Source of the DNA: Chloroflexota bacterium
Lineage (GTDB): Bacteria > Chloroflexota > Dehalococcoidia > Lucifugimonadales > UBA3495
Assembly: GCA_028875055.1 (NCBI GenBank)
Contig: JAPPGG010000036.1
Location: 1 to 62,145, forward strand
Direction of reading: 5' to 3'
Length of the DNA: 62,145 nucleotides
The notes under the pieces were generated by a model. It saw only the letters and a list, made by a program, of their open reading frames with translations, was not told where the DNA came from and ran no database searches. A program made the translations under genes and the position numbers. The stretch's first letter is position 1; each line of letters starts with the position of its first letter. Positions 52,842 to 62,145 of this stretch are shown here, in pieces.

Positions 52842-55751
52842 TCAGGCGATGGCATCCCTTAGCACCTCTACCAGGTGCCTGGCCGGACGTCCCGTTCCAT
52901 GCTCCACCTGCTGGCGGCATGAAACGCCCATAACGGCCACTTCCCATTCGGTTCCCCGTTCCCGTATGGTGGGGAATAGCGCCTGCTCGCCGATGGACAT
53001 GGAAATGTCGTAGTGCTCCTTTTCGAATCCAAAGGAGCCGGCCATTCCGCAGCAGCCCGAGTTGATCAACTCCACCTCGTAACCTGGTGGAAGGTTCAGT
53101 GCGGCCATCGAAGGGGAGGTTCCCACCAGCGACTTCTCATGGCAGTGGCCATGGAACAGTACCTTTTTCCGCAGTTCCGTAAATTCCAGGTCCAGTTCGC
53201 CTCGCTCGTGCAACATTGCCAGGAACTCGTCGATCAGGTAACTGTGTTCCGCCACCTTCGCCGCCCTGGCGTCGCGGCAAAACTCCGGATATTCGTCGCG
53301 GAACGTCAGGAGGCAGCTGGGTTCGCAGCCAATAATGGGCACTCCCTGGTCGGCAAAGGCGAACAGGCGGTCCACGTTGTATCTGGCGAAGGACGCCGCG
53401 TCTTCCAGCATACCCTTGGATATCATGGTGCGGCCGCAGCATTCGGCCTCGGCCAGTTGCACCCGGTAGCCCGCCGCCTCCAGCAGCTCTACGGCCGCGA
53501 TGCCGATTTCCGGATAGTTGTAATTCATAAACGTATCGTTGAACAGGGCGACCGACCCTTTGGGTGTACCCCGCACTCGGGAGGTATGGCGATAATTGAA
53601 CCACTGGGAAAATGTGGTGGTGGCCAGTTTGGGCAACTGGCGGTTGGGATGTACGCCCAGAATGACGCTGGAGAAAAACTTTCCCACCGGAGTGGAGGCG
53701 CCCAGATTTGCCAGGGGGGCAAACTTGCTGCCCATACGGCTGTAGCGGGCGATCTGAGCGAAGAACTTGTTGCGGAACGGCCGCTTGTTGGTCTTGTAAT
53801 AGTTGTCAAGGAACTCGTACTTCAGCTTGGCCATATCCACGCCCGACTCGCACTCGGACTTGCAGGCCTTGCACTCTAGGCACAGGTCCATGGCCTGGTA
53901 CAGACGCTGGTCGGTAATGGTCCCCTCGGGTAGTTTTCCGGACAAAGCCGCCCGCAGCAGATTGGCCCGCCCCCGGGTGGAATGCTCTTCATCCCGGGTA
54001 GCCATGAAGGAGGGGCACATGGTGCCCGTCAATTTCCGGCAGGCGCCCATGCCGTTGCACATCTCAACTGCTCCGGCATAGTCGGTATCCATGGAAAAGT
54101 CCAGTGTAGGAATCAGGGAGTCGGCCCGGTACTCGGACCCGTAACGCAGGTTTTCCCGCATGGGGGGACAGTCAATAATCTTGCCGGGATTCATGATTCC
54201 CTGCGGATCAAAGGTGCTCTTCAGGTCACGGAATGCCTGGTAGATTTCTGGGCCAAACATCTTCTCCGTCCACACCCCGCGCACGATGCCGTCGCCGTGC
54301 TCCCCGCTCATGGAGCCGCCGAATTCCTTCACCAGGTCGCTGATCTCCTCACCGATGGAGATCATCTTCTCCACGCCCTCGGCGCTCTTGAGGCTGATTA
54401 GCGGGCGAATGTGCAGGCATCCTACGCTGGCATGGCCGTAGTATCCCGCCGTGGTGTTGTGATTTCGCACCACTTCGTCAAACCGGCGCACAAAGTCTCC
54501 CATCTTCTCCGGGTCCACCGCCGGGTCCTCGACGAAGGGTATGGGCTTGGCATCGCCATGAATGCTCATCAGAAGCCCCAGCCCGCCCTTGCGCACATTC
54601 CACACCATGTCCTGGTCGGCCCGGGAGAGCATGTTGACGCAGGCGTAGGCCAGTCGCCGGCCCTCCATATCGTCCTTCAGTTTCTCCATTTTGGAGGTCA
54701 ATTCGGCTTCCGACTCGCCGTAGAACTCCACCAGCAGCATGGCGCCCGGGTCTCCCTGGACGAAGGCCAGGTTTCGAGACTGTCCCATGGACTCCCGCGA
54801 ACGGTCCAGGACCATCTTATCGAGCACTTCGACGGAGGAGGGCTCATGTTTCAGGACTTCTACCGTTGCTTCGCTGGCCTCGAAAATATCCCTGAAATGC
54901 AGCACCGACAGGCAGGTCATAGTCGGCCTGGGCACCAGGTTGACCTTGGCCTCCGTTACAACGCACAGGGTACCCTCTGAACCTACAACCATCTTGGCCA
55001 GGTTCACCGGCTCTTCGCCCAGGAAAGAGTCAAGATTGTAGCCGCTGACCCGCCGCATGATTTTGGGATAGCGGGTTTCGATTTCCGTCAGATTCTCCCG
55101 GGCTATATGCAGGACGCCACGGTATATGTCAGACTCCAGCCCCTCTCCTCTCAACCGAGTCTCGAGTTCGTGTGGCTCAAGAGTTTGGAAGTGGGCCCTG
55201 GTTGCGTCGGATAACACCACATTTACTTCCTTGATGTGGTCCAGGGTCTTTCCATAGATCACCGAGTGGGCGCCACAGGTGTTGTTGCCGATGCCGCCAC
55301 CCACGCAGGCGCGGTTTGAAGTGGTGGGGTCGGGGGCGTACTGCAGGCCGTGAGCTGCCAGATACCGGTTCAGCTGGTCCAGCACTATGCCAGGCTGGAC
55401 CTTTACCCAGCTTTCCTCCCGGTTAAGCTCCACCACCTGATTCAGGTACTTGCTGAAATCCATCACGATGGCGTGATTCACGGACTGCCCCGCCAGTCCG
55501 GTACCGCCGGCCCTGGGAAGCACCGGCACTCGGTTGTCGCGCGCTATCTCCACCACCGCCTGGACATCCTCTTCGTTGCGAGGGATCACCACCCCGACCG
55601 GCTCCATCTGATAGATGCTTGCATCGGTGCTGTACAGCACCCGGGAAAAGGGGTCGAACCGGACCTCGCCTGAAACTCTCTTCCTGAGTTCTTCAGCCAA
55701 CTCCGCCCGTTCGCTTCCCTGGATGCGACGCGCAGCTTCAGTGGTAGCCAT
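52842..55751 (-). CDS. FAD-linked oxidase and Fe-S oxidoreductase fusion (GlcD/D-lactate dehydrogenase-like)
   Basis: A 969-residue fusion. Residues about 45-265 bind FAD (PRAGGTGLAGQSVN), and residues about 270-525 form the FAD-oxidase C domain. About 555-650 carry Fe-S cysteines (CNGMGACRK...MCPSF and CLECKACKSEC). The C-terminal about 300 residues contain two cysteine-rich CCG motifs (ECCGRTM and NSGCCGMAG), as in GlpC/HdrD-type subunits. Such proteins oxidise 2-hydroxy acids such as D-lactate or glycolate and pass electrons to quinone, probably via the menaquinone made by the ubi/men genes here. Substrate uncertain. Confidence 0.88.
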   Translation of the reverse strand: MATTEAARRIQGSERAELAEELRKRVSGEVRFDPFSRVLYSTDASIYQMEPVGVVIPRNEEDVQAVVEIARDNRVPVLPRAGGTGLAGQSVNHAIVMDFSKYLNQVVELNREESWVKVQPGIVLDQLNRYLAAHGLQYAPDPTTSNRACVGGGIGNNTCGAHSVIYGKTLDHIKEVNVVLSDATRAHFQTLEPHELETRLRGEGLESDIYRGVLHIARENLTEIETRYPKIMRRVSGYNLDSFLGEEPVNLAKMVVGSEGTLCVVTEAKVNLVPRPTMTCLSVLHFRDIFEASEATVEVLKHEPSSVEVLDKMVLDRSRESMGQSRNLAFVQGDPGAMLLVEFYGESEAELTSKMEKLKDDMEGRRLAYACVNMLSRADQDMVWNVRKGGLGLLMSIHGDAKPIPFVEDPAVDPEKMGDFVRRFDEVVRNHNTTAGYYGHASVGCLHIRPLISLKSAEGVEKMISIGEEISDLVKEFGGSMSGEHGDGIVRGVWTEKMFGPEIYQAFRDLKSTFDPQGIMNPGKIIDCPPMRENLRYGSEYRADSLIPTLDFSMDTDYAGAVEMCNGMGACRKLTGTMCPSFMATRDEEHSTRGRANLLRAALSGKLPEGTITDQRLYQAMDLCLECKACKSECESGVDMAKLKYEFLDNYYKTNKRPFRNKFFAQIARYSRMGSKFAPLANLGASTPVGKFFSSVILGVHPNRQLPKLATTTFSQWFNYRHTSRVRGTPKGSVALFNDTFMNYNYPEIGIAAVELLEAAGYRVQLAEAECCGRTMISKGMLEDAASFARYNVDRLFAFADQGVPIIGCEPSCLLTFRDEYPEFCRDARAAKVAEHSYLIDEFLAMLHERGELDLEFTELRKKVLFHGHCHEKSLVGTSPSMAALNLPPGYEVELINSGCCGMAGSFGFEKEHYDISMSIGEQALFPTIRERGTEWEVAVMGVSCRQQVEHGTGRPARHLVEVLRDAIA

Positions 55752-55956
55752 AGCCGTTCCTCGCTGATTTGATATATCTGAGCATAGAATGTCTTGCCGG
55801 TAAGTTTATCACAGCAAGGCCTGGACCAAAGCGGAGGAAGGCTGCCTTGCCCGCCTCCCAATGCCAGGTCGTGTTTGTAGTTGCTTTGCCTCAATGCTAA
55901 ACTGACCGGGTTCCCATTTCAGCTCATAATTGAAGCGATTTCATCCGGAGGTTCGT

Positions 55957-57333
55957 ATGGCTGCCAACAGCGACTCGGAAGTTAAGGATCTGCAAAGGAC
56001 CGCACTGGAAAACCTCTGGGTGTACCTGAGGGAACCCAGCGACATGGCCGAAAAAGGTGAACCCCAGATCTTCGTGGAGGGAAAGGGGTGCCAGGTTACC
56101 GACGCCGTTGGCAACACCTATATCGACGCCATGTCCGGGCTCTGGCTCAAGAACGTGGGCTACGGTCAGAAGGAAATTGCCGACGCCGCCTACGAGCAGA
56201 TGCTCAAAATCACCTACATGCCGATGGGGACTACGACGGAACCCACGGTAATGCTGTCCGAGAAGATTGCTTCAATGATGCCCGGAGACCTGTCCCGCTG
56301 CTTCTTCACCAGTGGCGGTTCGGAGTCGGTGGAAACTGCCCTGAAACTGTCCCGAGCTTATTTCAAGCGAATCGGAGAGCCACAGCGGACCAAGTTCATC
56401 AGCCGCAAAGACTCTTACCACGGGGCCACCATGGGCGCCCTGGCGCTGGGCGGCAATTTCCTCTACCCCAAGGATGACTACGAACCGTTGATGCCCAATT
56501 CCTTCCATGCTCCCCAGCCCAACTTTTACCGTTGCGAGTTCAATAGCAGCACTCCCGAAGAGTGCGGACAGCGGTGCGTGGACGCCATCGAGAACATCAT
56601 CAGGTTCCAGGGGCCCGAGACTATTGCTGCCGTGGTTGCCGAACCCGTTTCCAGCCCCCTGGGCGCGGTTGTGCCGCCGGACAATTACTGGCCACTGCTG
56701 CGGGAAGTGTGCGACAAGTATGGCTGCCTGCTGATTGCCGATGAAGTCATCACCGGATTTGGGCGCACGGGTAAATGGTTTGGCTGCGACCACTGGGGGG
56801 TTACCCCCGACATGATGACGGTGGCCAAGGGCATTACCAGCGGGTACATCCCCATGGGCGGAACAATTCTCCGCAAGCCCATTGCCGACGCCTTCGTGGG
56901 AAGCCCCAAGGCTGCCTTCCGGCACGTAATCACTTTTGGCGGGCACCCGGTGGCGGCAGCCGCCTCTCTCAAGAACCTGGAAATCATGGAACGGGAAGGT
57001 ATGGTGGAGAATTCCGCCACCATGGGCAGGTACCTGCTGGATGGTATGGAAGAGCTGAAGGAGAAGCACTCCATTATCGGCATGGTCAGGGGTTTGGGCC
57101 TGATGTGCGGCATGGAGTTGGTCAAGGACCGGGAGACCAAGGAGCACTTCCCGGCCGACGCCAACCTGGGCCCGCGCTTGACCCAGGGCTTTGCGGACCG
57201 GGGCCTGTTTCTCCGGGGCGGCGATGTCATGAACATTATGCCTCCTCTGTGTGTAACTTCAGGCGAGGTGGAGGAAATAATCTCAGCCATGGACGAAGTT
57301 ATTGGCCAGGTGGCTTCCGAATTGGGCGCCTAG
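55957..57333 (+). CDS. Class III aminotransferase (omega-transaminase-like)
   Basis: A 458-residue PLP enzyme. Visible features are FFTSGGSESVETALKLSR, the IADEVITGFGRTGKWFG segment with the Asp-Glu pair, and the lysine in VAKGITSGYIPMGG. The start is ATG 55957 with GGAGG seven bases upstream; a longer frame to 55930 is not used. It resembles beta-alanine/putrescine or aspartate-type omega-aminotransferases. The following class IV enzyme also transaminates, suggesting an amine-catabolism or amino acid unit. Confidence 0.88.
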   Translation: MAANSDSEVKDLQRTALENLWVYLREPSDMAEKGEPQIFVEGKGCQVTDAVGNTYIDAMSGLWLKNVGYGQKEIADAAYEQMLKITYMPMGTTTEPTVMLSEKIASMMPGDLSRCFFTSGGSESVETALKLSRAYFKRIGEPQRTKFISRKDSYHGATMGALALGGNFLYPKDDYEPLMPNSFHAPQPNFYRCEFNSSTPEECGQRCVDAIENIIRFQGPETIAAVVAEPVSSPLGAVVPPDNYWPLLREVCDKYGCLLIADEVITGFGRTGKWFGCDHWGVTPDMMTVAKGITSGYIPMGGTILRKPIADAFVGSPKAAFRHVITFGGHPVAAAASLKNLEIMEREGMVENSATMGRYLLDGMEELKEKHSIIGMVRGLGLMCGMELVKDRETKEHFPADANLGPRLTQGFADRGLFLRGGDVMNIMPPLCVTSGEVEEIISAMDEVIGQVASELGA

Positions 57334-57445
57334 AAATATCGCGCTGGATATGGACCTTGTTGTAGAAGTCTTACTTCCCGGCTCATAGGGGCTTCTCGCA
57401 AGGATTGTTCCTGGCCATGGCATACGGTGGCCCTCAGGAGACCAA

Positions 57446-58375
57446 ATGACGACCAGCTCATTAAACGGCGAGAGCATCGTTTTTTTCAACGGGGAACTGG
57501 TGGCGGAAAGAGACGCAGGCATTCCCATTCGAGACCGGGGGTTCATCTATGGGGATGCCGTATTCGACGCCACCCGCACATTCAACGGAAAGACCTTTCG
57601 GCTGCGGGAGCACATCAACCGGCTTTACAACTCCCTCCGGTACTTGCGCATAGACCCCGGCATGACTCCGGACGAGATGGAACGATGGTCTTTGGCCGTC
57701 GTCAACCACAACTATCCGCTCCTGCCCGCGGGCCAGGATATGTGGGTCATGCAGCGAATCAGCCGGGGAGTAGAAACGACGGAACCGGGCTCGGTAATGC
57801 GTCCTACCGTACTTATCGAAAGCCATGCCATCCCCTTCGCCCGCCGAGCCTCCCTGTACCGAGAAGGTGTCAGCGTGGTAACACCCTCGGTGCCGCGCAT
57901 TCCGCCCCGGTTCGTCAGCCCCCGGGCCAAAACCCACAACTATCTGAACCTGGTCATGGGAGACCTGGAAGTTCAGGACACCGACCCAAACGCCTGGGCG
58001 GTGCTGCTGGACGAATCGGGCAACCTCACTGAAGGCAGGGGCAGCAACATCTTCCTGGTTAAGAATGGGAAAGTGGCAACACCCCAGGGGCGTTTCGTGC
58101 TGGAGGGAATCACGCGGGGGGTGGTGATGGAGTTGGCAGCCGGCCTTGACCTCCCCATGGAAGAAACCGACCTGGACCTCTTTGATGCCTACACCGCCGA
58201 CGAGGCCTTTCTTACCTCTACCAGCTTGTGCATTTGTCCCATCAGCCAGGTCAATGGAGCACGGGTCGGTGATGGCAGTGTGCCCGGGCCTATTACCCGG
58301 CAGTTAATGGCCGCGTTCAGCGACCTGGCAGGCATGGACTACGTGGGCCAATACCTGGCCCACTTGCCGGAATAA
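57446..58375 (+). CDS. Class IV aminotransferase, branched-chain amino acid aminotransferase-like
   Basis: A 309-residue fold-type IV PLP enzyme. The PLP lysine lies in RAKTHNYLNLVMGDLE, and EGRGSNIFLVKNGKV and the D/E in ESHAIPFARR region fit the IlvE/D-amino-acid transaminase/aminodeoxychorismate lyase superfamily. It starts at ATG 57446 with AGGAGA, 112 bases after the previous transaminase. IlvE-type activity is the default reading, but a D-amino acid or (R)-amine transaminase cannot be excluded. Confidence 0.83.
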   Translation: MTTSSLNGESIVFFNGELVAERDAGIPIRDRGFIYGDAVFDATRTFNGKTFRLREHINRLYNSLRYLRIDPGMTPDEMERWSLAVVNHNYPLLPAGQDMWVMQRISRGVETTEPGSVMRPTVLIESHAIPFARRASLYREGVSVVTPSVPRIPPRFVSPRAKTHNYLNLVMGDLEVQDTDPNAWAVLLDESGNLTEGRGSNIFLVKNGKVATPQGRFVLEGITRGVVMELAAGLDLPMEETDLDLFDAYTADEAFLTSTSLCICPISQVNGARVGDGSVPGPITRQLMAAFSDLAGMDYVGQYLAHLPE

Positions 58376-58416
58376 TATCGGACCCGATCCTTACTCCAAA
58401 CGGCCGGGAGGTCACA

Positions 58417-59286
58417 ATGGCTGATGAACTGGAACGGATTGTTGAATCCTCTGAAGCGGAATGCCTGGCTTCCGGGTTTGTTTTCACGGAGGGTCCCTTG
58501 TGGCACCCGGACGGTTACTGGCTGTTCGTAGATGTGCGCCGGGAGCCGGGGGCCATTTTCAAGTTGATTCCCGGTGGCGAGCCGGAAATCTACCGTGAGC
58601 CCAGCAACGGTTCCAACGGTCTTACTTTCGACTTGCAACACCGGCTGATCATGTGCGAGGGAGATGGACGGCGCATGAGCCGCCGGGAGCACGACGGGAC
58701 CATCACTGAGCTGGCCGAGCAGTGGGACGGAAAGCGCCTTAACCGGCCCAATGACGTGGTATGCCATTCCGACGGCAGCATCTACTTTACCAACCCCGGG
58801 GGACGGGTGCCCCCCGATGAGCGGGAGATAGACTTCAGCGGCGTTCACCGCATAGCTCCGGACGGGACCGTAACCGCAGTGGTAACCGACACCGAATACC
58901 CCAACGGCCTGGCATTTTCCCCGGATGAAAGTACTCTCTACGTCACCAACACCAGGGAGCGCATGTATATCGCGGCGTACGATATGCAGCCTGACGGGGG
59001 CGCAATCGACGGGCGGGTGTTCGCAGACATGTCCTCGGATGAACCCGACGGCGTGCCGGACGGTATGAAGGTGGATTCGGAAGGCAACGTTTACAGTACG
59101 GGACCGGGCGGTTGCTGGGTATTTGGCCCGGACAGCGCATTACTGGGCATTATTCGGCTGCCTGAAATCCCGGCCAACTGCGCCTGGGGCGGGCCCGACA
59201 ACCGGACCATGTTCTTCACCGCGCGTACGTCGGTTTACACCCTGCGCATGCGAATACCGGGGATTTCGCCATGGCGGGGAAGTTAG
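58417..59286 (+). CDS. SMP-30/gluconolactonase/LRE family protein
   Basis: A 289-residue six-bladed propeller of the calcium-dependent lactonase family: FTEGPLWHPDGYWLFVD, GSNGLTFD, RPNDVVCHSDGSIYFT with the metal-binding Asn-Asp, and PDGMKVDSEGNVYST. These bind divalent metal and hydrolyse sugar or aldono-lactones. The start at ATG 58417 has GGGAGG. No adjacent sugar-catabolic genes are seen. It is 41 bases after the preceding aminotransferase and may be co-transcribed. Confidence 0.88.
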   Translation: MADELERIVESSEAECLASGFVFTEGPLWHPDGYWLFVDVRREPGAIFKLIPGGEPEIYREPSNGSNGLTFDLQHRLIMCEGDGRRMSRREHDGTITELAEQWDGKRLNRPNDVVCHSDGSIYFTNPGGRVPPDEREIDFSGVHRIAPDGTVTAVVTDTEYPNGLAFSPDESTLYVTNTRERMYIAAYDMQPDGGAIDGRVFADMSSDEPDGVPDGMKVDSEGNVYSTGPGGCWVFGPDSALLGIIRLPEIPANCAWGGPDNRTMFFTARTSVYTLRMRIPGISPWRGS

Positions 59287-59413
59287 AGCTTCTTTATCAC
59301 CGCGGGCGGCGCTGCTCGACAACGGAGGAACCCAAGCTTGCCTCGCGTGGACAGGGTGACGGCGCCGCTTCCAACGCCTGCAAGTCCCTGGTCGGCGCTC
59401 TCGGGTGGCATGC

Positions 59414-59788
59414 ATGATTTACCTTCTAGTAGCGGTTGGCGGCGCCGCCGGTTCTGTAATGCGGCTGGCCGTGGGCCGGGCCGTCATCGGCCTGCTGGGA
59501 CCCGGCACCATCTGGGGAACTCTCTTCGTAAATGTAACCGGGTCATTCGCGCTGGGATTTTTCCTTGCCTGGACCCTTCAGCGCGGAGAAGTCTCCGCCG
59601 ACCTTCGCGCCATGATCGCCATTGGACTGCTTGGGGGCTACACCACGTTTTCAACCCTCAGCTATGACACGGTCAGGCTGCTGGAAAGTGGTGAAATTGC
59701 CCGGGCCGGGCTCAACATTGCGGCCAGCCTGATCGTGGGGCTGGCAGCGGCATATGCCGGAGTTCTGGCCGGCCGCGCCCTGACGTGA
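59414..59788 (+). CDS. crcB: Fluoride ion channel CrcB/FluC
   Basis: A 124-residue four-helix membrane protein. It has the motifs GGAAGSVMRL near residue 9, GTLFVNVTGSFALGF (conserved Asn) and LLGGYTTFSTLSYD (the Phe-box). Members are dimeric F- exporters. The start is ATG 59414; GTG 59405 is a less likely alternative. The region upstream does not show the conserved fluoride riboswitch core, so it is apparently not riboswitch controlled, or the switch is too diverged to see. Confidence 0.9.
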   Translation: MIYLLVAVGGAAGSVMRLAVGRAVIGLLGPGTIWGTLFVNVTGSFALGFFLAWTLQRGEVSADLRAMIAIGLLGGYTTFSTLSYDTVRLLESGEIARAGLNIAASLIVGLAAAYAGVLAGRALT

Positions 59789-59805
59789 ACGCCAGGGCCA
59801 AGTCC

Positions 59806-59834
59806 TTGTTACCGTCAACCTCCGATGTTACACT
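59806..59834 (+). promoter_or_regulatory. Possible promoter of the PAC2-family gene
   Basis: TTGTTA (59806-59811) and TACACT (59829-59834) are separated by exactly 17 bases. Each hexamer matches the sigma70 consensus at 4 of 6 positions. It lies about 105 bases before the ATG at 59940. Confidence 0.4.
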
Positions 59835-59939
59835 GGGTTGTGAAATGCTTCACCAACCTGTCACTCCTGTCCACTGACCCTTCGCAACCCTCCAGCGACC
59901 AGACCCGCACCGACGGGAATTTTCCACAGGGGCCGGGCT

Positions 59940-60839
59940 ATGAGCAACCTGATTATTCACCGGAAGCCTGAAACCAAGTTCGATCACCTCATAGTTGCCT
60001 TCGCCGGCTGGCCCGATGCCGGCGAAAGCGCCACTTCCACCATCAAGTACATGATCCGTCAGCTGGATGCGGTCAAGTTCGCCGAGATCGACCCCGAGGA
60101 GTTCTACGACTTTTCCCAGGAACGTCCCCGCTCCTATCGCACCCGCGACGGGCGGCGTCGGGTGCGGTGGCCGGCTAACGAGTTTTACAGCTGGCAGGCG
60201 CCCCGACCCCTTGCGGAAGGCTCGTCCAAGGGGGCACTGTTCTTCATCGGTGTTGAGCCAAACCTGAAGTGGCGGACCTTTTCGGAAACTATTGCCAACC
60301 TGGCCCTTGACCTGGGCGTAAAAACTGTAGTTCACCTTGGGGCGTTGCTGGATGCCGTACCCCATACTCGGCAGGTGAAGCTTACCGGTTCGTCCACTCA
60401 ACCGCTGTTCCAGGAAGCGCTTCAGTCTTCCAACATCGGCAGTTCAAATTACCAGGGGCCCACTGGCATCAGCACGGCGGTTATGGAGACCTGCACCAAA
60501 AAGGGAATGAGCTATGCCTCCCTCTGGGGCCATACCTCTCACTATCTACAGGCAGCCCCCAACTACCGGGTCTGCCACACACTGGCAGAGCACATTTCCA
60601 GGATGCTCAAACTGCCCGTGGACTTGAAGGAACTGAGGTCTGCCGCGGAGAACTTCGACATGGAAGTGGTGCAGGCCATTGACAAGGACGAGCAGCTGGC
60701 GAACTACGTGCGCAAGCTGGAGGACCGCTACGACGAAAGCCAGATTGAAACCCCTATGCCTGAACCTGCGGACGTAGTAATGGAACTGGAACAGTTCCTA
60801 AGGTCCGAGCAGCGCCGCAATATGGGCGGCGCCGGTTAG
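59940..60839 (+). CDS. PAC2 family protein
   Basis: A 299-residue protein of the PAC2 (proteasome assembly chaperone 2-like) superfamily, often found as unknown ATP-grasp-associated or chaperone-like proteins in bacteria. The opening AFAGWPDAGESATSTIKYM and the middle LGALLDAVPHTRQVKLTGSS fit. The family is known mainly from structure. The role in bacteria is unknown. The ribosome site before ATG 59940 is weak. It lies 90 bases before nth. Confidence 0.8.
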   Translation: MSNLIIHRKPETKFDHLIVAFAGWPDAGESATSTIKYMIRQLDAVKFAEIDPEEFYDFSQERPRSYRTRDGRRRVRWPANEFYSWQAPRPLAEGSSKGALFFIGVEPNLKWRTFSETIANLALDLGVKTVVHLGALLDAVPHTRQVKLTGSSTQPLFQEALQSSNIGSSNYQGPTGISTAVMETCTKKGMSYASLWGHTSHYLQAAPNYRVCHTLAEHISRMLKLPVDLKELRSAAENFDMEVVQAIDKDEQLANYVRKLEDRYDESQIETPMPEPADVVMELEQFLRSEQRRNMGGAG

Positions 60840-60929
60840 GGGCGCCGGCCTGGCACACGTGGGCCGGGCCCGGTTTCCCGCCCTGCGGCCGGCAGCCAGC
60901 AAGAATCAGCAATGTGGCGGAGTTGACGG

Positions 60930-61799
60930 GTGACCACAACTTCCGAAAAGGCCAGCAAGCCTGAAACGGCGAAAAGGACTACAAGGCAGACTTCCGGCAG
61001 CCGAAAACCCAGAAGGGTAAAGCCGCGAATGCCGGTGGAGGAAGCCATACGGCTGATGACCGAGGCGTATGGGCCCTTTCCGGAAGAGCCGCGCCTGGAC
61101 CCCATTCACGAGCTTACCTTCACAATCCTCTCCCAGCACACTTCGGACATCAATTCGGAGCGGGCCTTTCGCAGCCTGATGCAGCGATTTGGTTCGCTGG
61201 ATGCCGTGGTGGACGCCGATATTGCCGAAATCGAAGACGCTATCAGCGGCGGAGGGCTGGCAAAGATCAAGGCTCCGCGAATCAAGGAAGTCCTCTCCAG
61301 GATCGTAGAACTGAATGGCTCTCTTGACCTCTCCTTCCTGAGGGAAATGCCCCTGCCGGAGGCCAAGGCATGGCTCAGGCAACTGCCGGGCATAGGCCCC
61401 AAGTCTGCGGGCATCATTCTCAGTTTCTCGCTGGGGATGCCGGCCATGGCCATAGACACCCACATTTACCGGGTTTCCCAGCGGCTGGCCTTCATTGGGC
61501 CCAAGGTCAGTGCCGACAAGGCCCACGATCTGCTGGAAGAGGCAGTTGAGCCGGAACAGGTGTATCCCTTCCACCAGGCTTTCATCAATCACGGTCGCCA
61601 GGTCTGCCGCGCCCAGCGGCCACGCTGCGAAGAGTGTGTTGTGGGGCACGGCTGCCCGTCCCGCAAGGGGTTCCTCCGGGCCGCGGAAAAGGAAGCCAAA
61701 TCCGCAGAAAGAGCCAAGGCAAAATCATCCAGAAAGAGCAGTACTCCGCCAAAGCGAAAGGCGCCGTCCACCGCTCCCCATGCCTACCCCGAGGCGTAA
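60930..61799 (+). CDS. nth: Endonuclease III-like DNA glycosylase
   Basis: A 289-residue base-excision repair enzyme of the HhH-GPD family. The hairpin LPGIGPKSA contains catalytic Lys158, and AIDTHIYR contains Asp176. The 4Fe-4S cluster is Cys226, Cys233, Cys236 and Cys242 (spacing C-x6-C-x2-C-x5-C). It differs from classical Nth by a basic N-terminal tail of about 35 residues and a Lys/Ala-rich C-terminal tail (about 252-289). The start is GTG 60930. The strong match supports a glycosylase/AP-lyase role. Confidence 0.92.
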   Translation: MTTTSEKASKPETAKRTTRQTSGSRKPRRVKPRMPVEEAIRLMTEAYGPFPEEPRLDPIHELTFTILSQHTSDINSERAFRSLMQRFGSLDAVVDADIAEIEDAISGGGLAKIKAPRIKEVLSRIVELNGSLDLSFLREMPLPEAKAWLRQLPGIGPKSAGIILSFSLGMPAMAIDTHIYRVSQRLAFIGPKVSADKAHDLLEEAVEPEQVYPFHQAFINHGRQVCRAQRPRCEECVVGHGCPSRKGFLRAAEKEAKSAERAKAKSSRKSSTPPKRKAPSTAPHAYPEA

Positions 61800-62145
61800 C
61801 AGCTTGCCCCTTTCACTTACATCATCCACCCGACCCGTGCGCCAACCCCGCCTGAAGCTGCCCGGAAGTCTTGGGTGACGCCCCTTTCTCCCATTCGTTC
61901 CTCGTGCTTCATCCCCGCGACTGACCAGGCAACGGGTCGAGCGAGGCCTGGTCAGTGCAGCCATGGGAAAAACAGTATTTTTCGGCGTCTGACCTAATTT
62001 CGAACTGGCTCCTCTTTTGAAATTCTGGCTTTCGCCGGAAATATGGCCCACATCCAGCCCTGCGCCCGGATGCTTAACCACTGCCGCGGCCCAGGGCTAT
62101 CGCATGAATAGTGGTGGGAAACTAGAATAGGAAAACCGAAGAAGG
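61800..62145. other. Right-end intergenic region
   Basis: About 345 bases with no accepted gene. It contains a perfect 11-bp stem, ACTGACCAGGC (61920-61930) with GCCTGGTCAGT (61946-61956), and a 15-base loop; no T-run follows closely, so function is unclear. The 118-codon minus-strand frame overlapping nth is a shadow. Confidence 0.45.

Noticed and set aside
59287-59413. Fluoride riboswitch before crcB
   Set aside because: I looked for the conserved crcB-motif core and did not find it. A diverged version cannot be excluded.

Overview
The window reads as a chromosomal segment of a GC-rich free-living bacterium, most likely a member of the Chloroflexota (Dehalococcoidia / SAR202-like). This is inference from gene content: a menaquinone-type ubiD-ubiA-ubiX-menG set, an F420-type luciferase-like oxidoreductase, several amidases, a GlcD-type FAD/Fe-S oxidoreductase, PIG-L deacetylase, beta-propeller (NHL/SMP-30) proteins and a Na+-pumping decarboxylase. 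There is no phage, plasmid, CRISPR or rRNA signal. One tRNA gene (Ala, GGC) is present.

Layout. 0.5-6.5 kb (+): MFS carrier, GSAM-like aminotransferase, dienelactone hydrolase, beta-sandwich protein and a thioredoxin-NHL protein whose active-site cysteine codon is an in-frame TGA (probable selenoprotein, with a hairpin in bacterial SECIS position). 6.7-8.7 kb (-): prfA-prmC translation termination pair. 8.8-12.7 kb (-): ubiD-ubiA-ubiX-menG quinone genes. 13-16 kb: zinc ribbon protein, MFS exporter, dehydroquinase-like protein. 16.2-17.3 kb (-): tRNA-Ala and a propeller lyase-like protein. 18.1-21.2 kb (+): AtzG/GatC-like small protein, amidase, disulfide reductase-like flavoprotein. 21.2-25.7 kb: cyclase-family hydrolase, rpmB, rpe, argH, sugar isomerase-like protein. 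25.9-31 kb: pterin dehydratase, F420-type oxidoreductase, MmcB-like nuclease fold, cupin, PIG-L deacetylase, aldehyde dehydrogenase. 31.3-35.8 kb (-): xerD, small tail-anchored protein, uvrC, unknown protein. 36-41.6 kb: membrane protein, RraA-like, cyclophilin lipoprotein, enoyl-CoA hydratase, oadB/oadG, RidA-like. 41.8-48.3 kb: hydroxyacid dehydrogenase, sugar epimerase, trxB, TauE/SafE, orphan DNA methyltransferase, AcoX-like kinase. 48.4-52.8 kb (+): amidase and two secreted proteins, the second ending in a dockerin-like motif. 52.8-61.8 kb: FAD/Fe-S oxidoreductase, two aminotransferases, gluconolactonase-like, crcB, PAC2, nth.

How the parts fit: most of the window is housekeeping (translation termination, quinone synthesis, DNA repair, arginine synthesis) interleaved with catabolic genes for organic acids, amides and amines. 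Thioredoxin reductase (trxB) is present about 38 kb from the putative Sec-thioredoxin protein.

The strongest unusual signals are (1) the TGA-containing thioredoxin-NHL gene at 4965-6452 with its hairpin at 5124-5141; (2) a 169-177 bp non-coding mobile element present twice (1909-2085 and 17382-17550), with GTAA-starting inverted ends and perfect 8-bp target duplications like those of IS66-family elements; (3) a dehydroquinase homologue lacking catalytic residues; and (4) a two-gene secreted operon ending in a repeat-rich dockerin-like protein.
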